Origin: Paenibacillus sp. FSL H7-0331 | GTDB taxonomy: Bacteria; Bacillota; Bacilli; Paenibacillales; NBRC-103111 | NCBI RefSeq assembly: GCF_001956045.1 | Contig: NZ_MRTH01000037.1 | Span: 20,349-84,348, forward strand | DNA length: 64,000 bases | Reading direction: 5' to 3' | Shown: positions 8,607 to 16,115 of the stretch, in pieces | Position numbering within the stretch: position 1 is the stretch's first letter | Layout: the number at the start of each line of letters is the position of its first letter | Notes under the pieces: generated by a model | Told to the model about the DNA's origin: nothing | What the model saw: the letters and a program-made list of their open reading frames with translations, nothing else | The model's database searches: none | Program-made: the position numbers and the translations under genes

Positions 8607-9461
8607 TTAATTAACTGATTTATATTTCCGTTCATTACGTTCATTTCGTTCTTCCAATAACAAATATTTCAACTCCCGAACCTCGTCCCGCAGCTGTTGA
8701 ATTTCCGATGTGTCTTCCTTAATATCATGCACGTCCTTTTCGATACCGGCTATGTCTTCCTCGACATCTGCAGGAATATTGGCTGCATTATTAACAATCT
8801 CACCGACTACCAGATTCAGCATAACGAAGACGGCAAGAAAGATGAACGTAACAAAATAAACGAGGGAAAGTGGACTGTTCTCCGCAATCGGCCGATAAAT
8901 GTTAGCCCAGTCATCGAAAGTAGCGATTTGGAACAGGGTAATCAGCGACGCAGACAGATCTCCAAAATAAACCGGTGATAATTCCGCGAAGAAGGTGGCG
9001 CCGACAACTCCATAAATATAAAAGACAATAATCATCAATAAGGAGATACTTCCAATAGTAGGAATCGCCATAAACAAGGATGTAATGATTCGACGCAGCG
9101 AATGGATAGAGGAGATCGTCTTCAGGATCCGGAGTACCCTTAATATTCGTAATACACTGACAAATTGAGATTGCATGAAGGCGATACTGGCCGCGACAAC
9201 TATAAAATCAAATAAGTTCCATCCATCTTTGAAATATTTTCTTCGGTGCACAATCACTTTTAATATAACTTCCAAAGTGAATATCCCTAAAAATATTAAA
9301 TCAAATTTTTCAAAAAGAGATTCATATGCACTATTAATGGAAGGATAAGTCTGCAATCCGATAACAATGGCGTTTAAGAAAACACAGAGCAAAATAAAGT
9401 TGGTGAACAACTTGCTTTGAACGAACATTTTGAGACCTGATGATTGATGTTCTGAAACCAT
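8607..9461 (-). CDS. Single-domain voltage-gated cation channel (NaChBac-like)
   Basis: A 284-residue channel subunit of the BacNav type, which assembles as a tetramer. It has six membrane helices. S4 carries regularly spaced charges (R105, R108, R111, K114 in SVLRILRVLRILK), and a pore loop lies between S5 and S6. The filter is TFDDWAN (181-187) where NavAb has TLESWSM; two adjacent aspartates replace Glu-Ser. S6 ends NLVVGEIVNNA, and the tail (about 235-280) is a charged heptad-like coiled coil as in other family members. There is no TVGYG, so it is not a potassium channel. The filter suggests calcium or mixed cation permeation. It is the first gene of a two-channel operon. Confidence 0.9.
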   Translation of the reverse strand: MVSEHQSSGLKMFVQSKLFTNFILLCVFLNAIVIGLQTYPSINSAYESLFEKFDLIFLGIFTLEVILKVIVHRRKYFKDGWNLFDFIVVAASIAFMQSQFVSVLRILRVLRILKTISSIHSLRRIITSLFMAIPTIGSISLLMIIVFYIYGVVGATFFAELSPVYFGDLSASLITLFQIATFDDWANIYRPIAENSPLSLVYFVTFIFLAVFVMLNLVVGEIVNNAANIPADVEEDIAGIEKDVHDIKEDTSEIQQLRDEVRELKYLLLEERNERNERKYKSVN

Positions 9462-9878
9462 GAGTTATGTGAACCCTCTTTTCTTATAAATGTAGTGAGC
9501 TTTTAATAAAAAGTAATATTTTTCATTACTATACTAGTCAAGCTAGTGCGAAAACGCATGTAACTAAAGTTATAAGAAATGTTAATTAATTGTAAAGGGG
9601 GGTAAATAGGTCCGAATTCCTATTTCAGTCATCTATTTTTCTGTGTTATTACGGATCACTCACCGAAGAATGAGGAGTAAAAGCAGGAAAAGAAACTTTT
9701 GGGGCGAACAGGGATATCTAGTCAAGGGCAGGCAGAGTAGCCACCAGTTAAGATCATTTTCGATTCGAAGGAGGAATTCAGTGCCTTTAGGAGTAAGATC
9801 CATGATCTTGAGAGGTCAACTCTGAATTTGAGTTAAATATACTTTTAATCTGAAATGAGAGAGATGAGAATGTAAATT
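9462..9878. other. Intergenic region upstream of the channel operon
   Basis: The first 130 bases are very AT-rich and should hold the minus-strand channel promoter. The rest contains only short frames without coding character. A good AAGGAGG site at 9769-9775 precedes a 14-codon GTG frame, which I do not trust as a gene. Nothing else is recognisable. Confidence 0.4.
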
Positions 9879-10016
9879 ATGCGTAAATCCATGAAGTATT
9901 TGATTGCATATTATATGCTCTTTGTCATTTTGTTCTTTCCTCTGTGTTATCTATATAATCAGATTGATTACTTCATCCTTAAAACTCAATTAAAAAGGGC
10001 AGCATTCCTATTATGA
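9879..10016 (+). CDS. Short membrane ORF next to the IS110 element, possible gene fragment
   Basis: A 45-codon frame (ATG 9879, stop 10014-10016) encoding a basic start, one strong membrane helix (YLIAYYMLFVILFFPLCYLY) and a polar tail. The ribosome binding site is weak. It ends close to where the IS110 element should begin, and a larger ORF with a C-terminal helix begins just beyond the element. Both may be halves of one membrane protein split by the insertion, but I could not prove a common frame. Confidence 0.35.
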   Translation: MRKSMKYLIAYYMLFVILFFPLCYLYNQIDYFILKTQLKRAAFLL

Positions 10017-10045
10017 AGAAATACGAGGTTTGAGAAATAAAAAGA

Positions 10046-10113
10046 CTCCTTGGTATGATGTATATGGATCCCAGATGCTGGCCAGCGTCGGATCCAAAAA
10101 CAAAGTCAAGGAG
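10046..10113 (+). promoter_or_regulatory. Nested hairpin hiding the transposase ribosome binding site
   Basis: Outer arms CTCCTTG (10046-10052) and CAAGGAG (10107-10113), middle arms GGATCC (10066-10071 and 10090-10095), and a central perfect palindrome GCTGGCCAGC (10077-10086). The 3' outer arm contains the AAGGAG site for the ATG at 10122. A transcript entering from outside the element would mask translation, a common way for insertion sequences to limit transposase. Confidence 0.65.
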
Positions 10114-10121
10114 ACTACAAC

Positions 10122-11408
10122 ATGCATTCTACTCAAAATGAAAGAATTAATCAAATTACTTCTTCTACTTTAATTATCGGAGTCGACATCGCAAAATTCA
10201 AACATGTGGCAAGGGCCCAAGACTACCGCGGAGTCGAGCTCGGGAGGCCGATTACGTTTGAGAATAACCGAGAAGGCTTTGAATTGTTTGTGAGATGGTT
10301 CCGGAATATTGCGACGGAGCAAGGGTTCGTGGACGCCATTGTTGGCATGGAACCCACCGGCCATTACTGGTTGAACCTCGCATATTACCTGGGAGAACAA
10401 CAAGTATTATGTGGCGTGGTTAATCCGCTACACGTGAAGAAAAGCAAAGAATTAGACGACAATTCACCGACCAAGAACGACATTAAAGATGCCAAAGTCA
10501 TCGCACAGCTTGTCAAAGATGGGAGATATGCCATTCCTAATCTTCTCCACGGCAAATATGCCGAACTAAGGGAAGCGATGAAAATTCGCGATCATCTGTC
10601 GACTGATCTGCGAGTGGTGCAAGGCCGGGTTCATAATTGGTTGGATCGGTACTTTCCAGAGTTCCTCACAGTGTTTAAAGATTGGGAATGCAAGTCTGCA
10701 CGCCAAATGCTTAGCCTTTGTTTGTTGCCACATGAGTTGGCTGCTCAGTCAGAGGAGGCTTTGTTAAGGCATCTTAGAGAGGTGGCTAAGCGAGGTCTCG
10801 GCATGGAACGTATGAGGTGTTTGAAAGCAGCTGCAAGCCGTTCTGTTGGCATCCGAGAAGGTACAGAATTAGCAAAGCTCGAACTTAAGCTGCTGTTAAC
10901 ACAGTACGAGTTGCTTGAAAGTAAGTTTGAAGAGCTTGAAGAAAAGCTGGATGAGCTCTTAGAGCAAATCCCTCATGTAAAGCAAATAATGGCCATTAAA
11001 GGTATGGGTCGGGACAGCATAGCCGGATTCCTAGCTGAAGTTGGCAACATTGAGCGTTACCGGCATCCTAATCAAATCATAAAGCTAGCGGGCTTGAACT
11101 TAAAAGAAAACACGTCCGGTAAACACAAGGGACAGACAAAGATCACCAAGCGCGGTCGTAAGCGGCTACGAGCACTGCTATTTCGCGTCATAATGCCACT
11201 GGTGGCTAAGAACCGAGCATTCAAGGCATTACATCAGTACTACACCAAACGGCCAGATAATCCCTTGAAAAAAATGCAGTCGCTCATTGCGCTATGCAAT
11301 AAGCTGATTCGAGTTCTCTTTGGTGTCCTTAAAAAGGGGCATAGGTTTTGTGAAGAAAAGATGTTACAGGATATCCCCCGATTCACGGAAGTGTCATTAG
11401 CAGTTTAG
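10122..11408 (+). CDS. IS110-family DEDD transposase/recombinase
   Basis: A 428-residue recombinase. The N-terminal RuvC-like domain has Asp22 in IIGVDIAK, Glu77 in GMEPTGHYW, and Asp120/Asp123 in TKNDIKDAKVIA. A coiled-coil linker (about 250-285) precedes the C-terminal transposase_20 domain (KGMGRDSIAGFLAEVGN, then NQIIKLAGLNL and KRGRKRLRALL), where Ser299 is the likely catalytic serine. The frame is intact and starts with a strong AAGGAG site. IS110 recombinases use a bridge (seeker) RNA made from a non-coding part of the element to choose target and donor sites. Confidence 0.95.
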   Translation: MHSTQNERINQITSSTLIIGVDIAKFKHVARAQDYRGVELGRPITFENNREGFELFVRWFRNIATEQGFVDAIVGMEPTGHYWLNLAYYLGEQQVLCGVVNPLHVKKSKELDDNSPTKNDIKDAKVIAQLVKDGRYAIPNLLHGKYAELREAMKIRDHLSTDLRVVQGRVHNWLDRYFPEFLTVFKDWECKSARQMLSLCLLPHELAAQSEEALLRHLREVAKRGLGMERMRCLKAAASRSVGIREGTELAKLELKLLLTQYELLESKFEELEEKLDELLEQIPHVKQIMAIKGMGRDSIAGFLAEVGNIERYRHPNQIIKLAGLNLKENTSGKHKGQTKITKRGRKRLRALLFRVIMPLVAKNRAFKALHQYYTKRPDNPLKKMQSLIALCNKLIRVLFGVLKKGHRFCEEKMLQDIPRFTEVSLAV

Positions 11409-11653
11409 ATTCAATGTTTTCATAGAAGTCGAACAAATTAAAAGGAACAGACAATTGAAGCACGGACGAGTCGGAACAGAACTTACATACGGACGAAGAT
11501 CCTGTCGGGCAGCATATCCGACCTCCACCTCATGGACAGGTTGAATGAAGGAATGTGGGAGCGAAGACTCTGTGAGACATGGGAGGGTTGACCGCCATGA
11601 GCCATGTGGAGATCCAAAGGTGCGATCATATATTTCCAGAATCTCCACTTTTT
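11409..11653 (+). ncRNA. Candidate bridge/seeker RNA region of the IS110 element
   Basis: About 245 bases follow the transposase stop with no coding content. They contain several short complementary segments and end in a perfect 8-bp hairpin, GTGGAGAT (11606-11613) with ATCTCCAC (11641-11648), followed by five T residues. IS1111-type members of the IS110 family carry their guide RNA in such a long 3' region. No target/donor loops were assigned, so this is a candidate only. Confidence 0.4.
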
Positions 11654-11669
11654 AAAACGAGTGGTCTAG

Positions 11670-12200
11670 GTGGGTGTATTTTTGCGCTTTCCTCACCCCA
11701 TATTTTACACTTTCTACAACTTTGTTCCATGTGCTGATTGTCTTTCACGGAAGAAAAACGTTCAAAATCTAAGAAAACAAGCGTATTTAAGAGGAAAGCG
11801 ATTCTCCATAGAGGGAGTAGTCGTTCTATTAGAAAGTAACTGTAAAGAAAGAGTCAATGTTCTACATGTAGAGATAAAAAATGAATGGTTTGCTGGGACA
11901 GTATGGAAAGCAGAAACTGACAGTCCATATATAACTAAGGTATCTGGTCGATATACGGATAATGGAGTATCTGCTGATTTACAAAGTTTGTATGCAAAGG
12001 AAAGCGAAAGAAGTATATGTAATTTTAATAACAACGATCTCTATTTTTTGGATCGATTTAATAATGAATTCATCCGAAGTAACAATACTATAAAACCAAA
12101 TAAAATTAGTTTAATTGGAATTTCACTAATAACCTTTGGTTTAATCATAGGAGTTGTCATATTTGCACTAATAGAATTGAGAAGTAAAAGTAGCAGATAA
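11670..12200 (+). CDS. Unrecognised protein with C-terminal membrane helix, 5' end uncertain
   Basis: The open frame runs from a GTG at 11670, but the first 25-30 codons look like the outer end of the IS element and have no ribosome binding site. The convincing part starts near RKKNVQNLRKQ and holds a mixed polar domain (IEGVVVLLESN, VLHVEIKNEWFAG, CNFNNNDLYFLDRF) followed by one C-terminal membrane helix (LIGISLITFGLIIGVVIFAL) and a basic tail. I do not recognise the family. A good terminator follows the stop. It may be the 3' part of a gene broken by the insertion. Confidence 0.4.
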   Translation: MGVFLRFPHPIFYTFYNFVPCADCLSRKKNVQNLRKQAYLRGKRFSIEGVVVLLESNCKERVNVLHVEIKNEWFAGTVWKAETDSPYITKVSGRYTDNGVSADLQSLYAKESERSICNFNNNDLYFLDRFNNEFIRSNNTIKPNKISLIGISLITFGLIIGVVIFALIELRSKSSR

Positions 12201-12234
12201 TTGTGGGAATAATAAGTAATCAATCATGTAGAGG

Positions 12235-12259
12235 ATCCTTACCTATGTGAGGATTTTTT
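12235..12259 (+). terminator. Intrinsic terminator
   Basis: ATCCTTAC and GTGAGGAT form an 8-bp stem (one G-U pair) around CTAT, followed by a run of T residues. It ends the transcript of the preceding unrecognised gene and lies directly against the sulfatase remnant. Confidence 0.75.
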
Positions 12260-12496
12260 GATGTTGCGGACTCCAACTTATCGATCCGTAAGGATGCTGT
12301 GTATTACTTGAATCAATGGCATGACGATCAGATGAAAACAATGCCGTTTGACACAGATCCTTTGTGGACGGTTATGAAGGAAGGCGGCCCCTTCCATGCC
12401 AAGGGCTACTTGAAGGACTACGCACTTAGGCTGGAACAATCGGAACGGGGACATGCAATAGAAGAACTGAGACAACGACATCCTCGGGAGTTTTAA
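12260..12496 (+). pseudogene. C-terminal remnant of a sulfatase-like gene
   Basis: From 12260 an uninterrupted frame gives about 78 residues ending HPREF. It matches the C-terminal end of alkaline-phosphatase-superfamily sulfatases as I know them (LSIRKDAVYYLNQWHDDQM, DPLWTVMKEGGPFHAKG, and a final helix with RLEQSERGHA). The catalytic N-terminal domain with its formylglycine site is absent: the frame begins immediately after another gene's terminator and a TGA. The first ATG inside it has no ribosome binding site. It is a deletion remnant. Confidence 0.55.
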
Positions 12497-12507
12497 GAGG
12501 TAGCGCA

Positions 12508-12553
12508 CAGCACAAAGAAGGTCACGACATTTTGTGTGACCTTCTTTGTGCTG
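12508..12553. terminator. Perfect 18-bp hairpin
   Basis: CAGCACAAAGAAGGTCAC at 12508-12525 pairs perfectly with 12536-12553 around a ten-base loop. It lies between the sulfatase remnant and the convergent BenE gene. No T-run follows on either strand, so it may stabilise 3' ends rather than act as a textbook terminator. Confidence 0.6.
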
Positions 12554-12610
12554 CTCATGCTGCTGCAATCTGCTCCAGGCGTTTCGTGAACCTACCTGGA
12601 CTTTTTCGGC

Positions 12611-13786
12611 CTATGCCTGATCTTCTTTGAGCTTTTCCTTACTAAACTTACCTTCACCCAGTAATTTTGCTGATATCACACCTACCAGCAAAGACCATAC
12701 CGGAGCGGAAATACCAAGAAAGGAGAGATTCGATATGGCGATTACAAAAACAAACAAGATGGATAATTGATATGAAGGCTCAGAAAAGGAGGATCGCAAG
12801 CTGTTTAACAAAACTCCCAAAAGAGCAAAACCAGAAAGCAATGTAATAAATGAGGAAGGGAGCAGCTCAATAATAACGATCATTTTCCACGCAAACAATC
12901 CAAACAATGCCACTAATCCACCGGAAACTATGGCTGCCACCAGCCGTTTCTCTTTCGGGCCCGCTTCATCGCTACTGCAAAGCGCAGTCATCATCCCACC
13001 TATATTTACTGCATGTCCCCCAAATAAACCAACAATTAACGTGCCTAAACCCGAAAAAACAAGTGTTTTATTGACGGGTGGATGATATCCATTTTTTTTC
13101 AGGGCGGCTAAAGCGACCGCGATATCATTACTTAAAATTAATACAGCTAAGGGAATCGCAATCGTGATAAAGCTATTCAATGTAAAGGCCGGCAGAACAA
13201 GCTGAGGCAAACTAAATTCAGTCTCTTGAACAATTGGAAAATCGTAACCTATGAAAAGTCCTAAGACACCAAAAATAAGTACACCTAATAATGGAGAGAT
13301 CCATTTAGATATTCTAGGTCCGATAAAAAAGCCCAGAATGGCCAGTCCTCCTACGAGTGGAGACTCTTTAAAAGCAGGAACGATATGAACAACATAATTC
13401 AGAATAAGACCCGCGAGCATGGCATCAATCATCGGTTTGGGTATGAACGTCAATACTTTATTAAATAATCCCGAAAATCCGAATATAATGATAAGTCCAC
13501 CGGTCATCATGAAGCTGCCAGACAATTCATTTACTGTAAAATTAGCTGCCACTGTACTTAAAAAAGCGACGGCTGTTATGGAGTGTGCTCCGCCAAAAGG
13601 GATCTTGTACTTGAGAGACAAGGCGATGTTGAAAACACCACCGATAAAGTAAACAACGAATATCCATGAAATCAGCTCTGATCGGTTTAATCCAATCATT
13701 TCTGCACATTTAATGACCAGAATCGCACCACCAGTGCAGGCCATTAAAGCGGACAGGATACCAGCCAAAACGTTTTGCATGTTCAA
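12611..13786 (-). CDS. BenE-family benzoate/H+ symporter-like transporter
   Basis: A 391-residue inner-membrane protein with about 11-12 helices. The arrangement fits BenE/NCS2-like transporters: an N-terminal TGGAILVI segment, a mid-protein PFGGAHSITAVAF loop, and the characteristic GLFGGHAVNIGGMMTALCSS in the C-terminal half. BenE carries benzoate or related aromatic acids with protons; the true substrate here is uncertain because no aromatic catabolism genes lie nearby. TTG at 13786 has an AAGGAG site about eleven bases upstream; ATG at 13780 is the alternative. It is divergent from the GH42 gene and appears monocistronic. Confidence 0.82.
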   Translation of the reverse strand: MNMQNVLAGILSALMACTGGAILVIKCAEMIGLNRSELISWIFVVYFIGGVFNIALSLKYKIPFGGAHSITAVAFLSTVAANFTVNELSGSFMMTGGLIIIFGFSGLFNKVLTFIPKPMIDAMLAGLILNYVVHIVPAFKESPLVGGLAILGFFIGPRISKWISPLLGVLIFGVLGLFIGYDFPIVQETEFSLPQLVLPAFTLNSFITIAIPLAVLILSNDIAVALAALKKNGYHPPVNKTLVFSGLGTLIVGLFGGHAVNIGGMMTALCSSDEAGPKEKRLVAAIVSGGLVALFGLFAWKMIVIIELLPSSFITLLSGFALLGVLLNSLRSSFSEPSYQLSILFVFVIAISNLSFLGISAPVWSLLVGVISAKLLGEGKFSKEKLKEDQA

Positions 13787-14016
13787 AATGGAAGCTACTC
13801 CTTCTCTTAACCTGTTGTATAGGAATGTGTTATATAGGCGGTTATGATTCCTTAACTATATTAACTTAAAAAAGATCATCAGTAACCATCCAATATATGA
13901 ATTTTTGAAGTGGTATAAATTTTTTGGATTTGGTCATGTTCCTTGCTTATCAGTCAGAAGCCTGACATTTATAATTGAACAATGACTATCAATATGATGA
14001 AGGTAGGGGAAATATA

Positions 14017-16113
14017 ATGAAATCCTTTCCGTACGGATCCGTGCTCAAGGTACAACGGGAATTTACGCTTGAAACGATCAAAAAGAAATTGGATGATATG
14101 AGTCAATGTGGAATGAATTTTGTCGTCATTTGGCCAGCTGTTTTTTGGTGGGAAAATAAAGCTAATGCGAATTACCCTTTTCAAACAGGGATCGAGATTC
14201 TTAAGCATGCGGAGCAAATCGGGATGAAGGTTATTATGGAGCTGGCCGGGCAAATTACCGCGCTGGAATATGCGCCTGATTTTCTGATAAGGGAAGAATA
14301 TTATGCTACCAAAGCGAATGGAACCGTGGATAATGATAAAATTATTTTCGATTATTTAAACTACAACCATCCTGAAGTGAAGCAGCTGGTTAAGAAAAAT
14401 TATACCGATGTGGCCAAGGCTTATAAAGGATATGCAGCTTTATACGGCTACGATATTCTGAATGAGACGATGTTTACCTCGTATGATCGTTATACACTGC
14501 AGCTGTTCCGCAGCTGGCTGGAGGAGAAGTATGGTACAATTGACCGGTTAAATGAAGTATGGGACCGCTCGTATTATGATTGGCAACAAATTGAGTTCAC
14601 CTATTGGCTATGGGCCAGCGTAATGCCGTTTGTCGATTGGGAGCAATTCCGCAAGGCTAACGTCGGCATGATTTTGAACGAGTGGAAAGGCTATGTGAAA
14701 TCCGTTGACCCGGATCGTCCGACGATTGCCGATAATATCAATTCCATGATTGCTACGGATAATTTCTATACGAGACCGCATGATGACTGGAACGTTGCGG
14801 AAAATGTGGACGAGTACGGGATCTCATTTTATCCCAAAGAAAATTTAACAGGCCAGCCGCATTATAAGCGTTGGGAAACGTTTGTTGGTGTACATTCTGC
14901 TACAAAAACAGGCCGTTTCTGGATTTCGGAGCTGCAAAGCCATCATCGCAACATGTTCAATCCGAATAGTATTGTATATCCTTACGAGCTCAAATGGTGG
15001 AATTGGGAAGCTATTTCTCACGGGGCCAAAGGCATGATATATTGGAAATGGGATCCATTCATCAAAGGCATTCAAACAGCGGGTCGGGGATTAGTAGATA
15101 CGCAGGGTGGGTTCACGCCAAGAGCGCATGCAGCGGCTGAAATTGCCGATATTCTCGAAGCACATGCCCATGAATTTACAACTTATGAGCCTGAGCAGCC
15201 GCGTGCGGCTATTCTCTACGATAAGCTGACCCATGACTTTACCAAAGCCTTTACGCTTACGGTGCCTAAAGAAACGAATATTTATATCAATTCCATTGCT
15301 GGCTTGTATGAAAGTTTATGGGAGCTGAATATTCCGGTTAAATTTATAACACCTGAAGATGTGAAGAGTGGAAAAGTGAACGAGTTCCAGACGTTGTTCC
15401 TGACAAATCAACTAGCGATTGGGCCTGAGCTTGCAGCTGCAATCAAGGATTTTGCAGAGCAGGGCGGCACGGTTATCGCGGATGGTAAATTTGGCGAAAT
15501 TCGTGAAGACAGCATCCTGAATGAGGAATTGCCGGGCGGAGCGCTGAATTCAGAGCTTGGCTACCGTTTCGTGGATATTGATCCACTGAACCTGCAAATC
15601 TCACTTGACGCAGATGGAGATAAGACAACGGGGATACCTGGATATTTTGAACGGAAAATCCTGAGTATTGATAATTCGAAGGCAGAAGTATGGGGCAGCT
15701 ATTCCGATCATCATCCTGGAGTACTGTGCTCGCCGATTGGTAAAGGCCGAATTATTTATATTTCCACAATGCTTTGGTATGGTTATCATATGGAACCCAA
15801 TCCCGATGTATTGAAATGGGTTCAGCAGTTGGATGCCAAGTATTCGCTTTCCCTGCATGCCGCCGCTGACTCCCGATTGAAAATATGTACATTGCGAGGG
15901 GAAGACGGGCTCTTGTTGTTCGTATTCAACTACACAGACGAGGCCGTGGAATCGGAAGTGGTATTGAACGGAATCAGCTCGAAGCTTGAATCTGCTTCCA
16001 ACATCACTAGTGGCAGCGCCATGGATACACGTCAACAGCAGGACCAAGTCGTATTACCTGTAGCTTTACAGAGCAAAGATGTAGCGATTTACAAGCTTTC
16101 ATGGAGGGGATAA
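14017..16113 (+). CDS. GH42 beta-galactosidase-type glycoside hydrolase
   Basis: A 698-residue enzyme with no signal peptide, so intracellular. The TIM barrel carries the acid/base Glu150 (YGYDILNE) and the nucleophile Glu305 (FWISELQS), both in the expected GH42 positions. A trimerisation-type middle domain follows (about 390-590), then a small beta-rich C-terminal domain. Starting at 14017 places an AGGGG site seven bases upstream; the longer frame from 13975 is unlikely. The usual cysteine-rich zinc cluster of many GH42 enzymes is not seen. It is followed two bases later by mannose-6-phosphate isomerase, so the substrate may be a galactose- or mannose-containing oligosaccharide brought in by the ABC importer downstream. 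Confidence 0.88.
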   Translation: MKSFPYGSVLKVQREFTLETIKKKLDDMSQCGMNFVVIWPAVFWWENKANANYPFQTGIEILKHAEQIGMKVIMELAGQITALEYAPDFLIREEYYATKANGTVDNDKIIFDYLNYNHPEVKQLVKKNYTDVAKAYKGYAALYGYDILNETMFTSYDRYTLQLFRSWLEEKYGTIDRLNEVWDRSYYDWQQIEFTYWLWASVMPFVDWEQFRKANVGMILNEWKGYVKSVDPDRPTIADNINSMIATDNFYTRPHDDWNVAENVDEYGISFYPKENLTGQPHYKRWETFVGVHSATKTGRFWISELQSHHRNMFNPNSIVYPYELKWWNWEAISHGAKGMIYWKWDPFIKGIQTAGRGLVDTQGGFTPRAHAAAEIADILEAHAHEFTTYEPEQPRAAILYDKLTHDFTKAFTLTVPKETNIYINSIAGLYESLWELNIPVKFITPEDVKSGKVNEFQTLFLTNQLAIGPELAAAIKDFAEQGGTVIADGKFGEIREDSILNEELPGGALNSELGYRFVDIDPLNLQISLDADGDKTTGIPGYFERKILSIDNSKAEVWGSYSDHHPGVLCSPIGKGRIIYISTMLWYGYHMEPNPDVLKWVQQLDAKYSLSLHAAADSRLKICTLRGEDGLLLFVFNYTDEAVESEVVLNGISSKLESASNITSGSAMDTRQQQDQVVLPVALQSKDVAIYKLSWRG

Positions 16114-16115
16114 CG

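Larger units (their letters stand above)
10022..11653 (+). mobile_element. IS110-family insertion sequence (ends approximate)
   Basis: It comprises a DEDD transposase gene, a short 5' non-coding part with nested hairpins, and a roughly 245-base 3' non-coding part ending in a hairpin with a T-run. IS110 elements lack terminal inverted repeats and usually give no clear target duplication, so the boundaries are estimates. The gene fragments on both sides fit an insertion into a previously coding region. Confidence 0.7.

Noticed and set aside
8607..9461. Potassium channel for the six-helix protein
   Set aside because: No TVGYG/GYG filter; the pore loop is of the BacNav type with TFDDW.
9643..9825. 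60-codon ORF, basic and arginine-rich
   Set aside because: No ribosome binding site, biased composition and no recognisable motif; probably chance.
12508..12553. 18-bp perfect hairpin as a phage or plasmid attachment or CRISPR-like repeat
   Set aside because: Single copy, no flanking repeats or integrase; best seen as a transcript-end hairpin.
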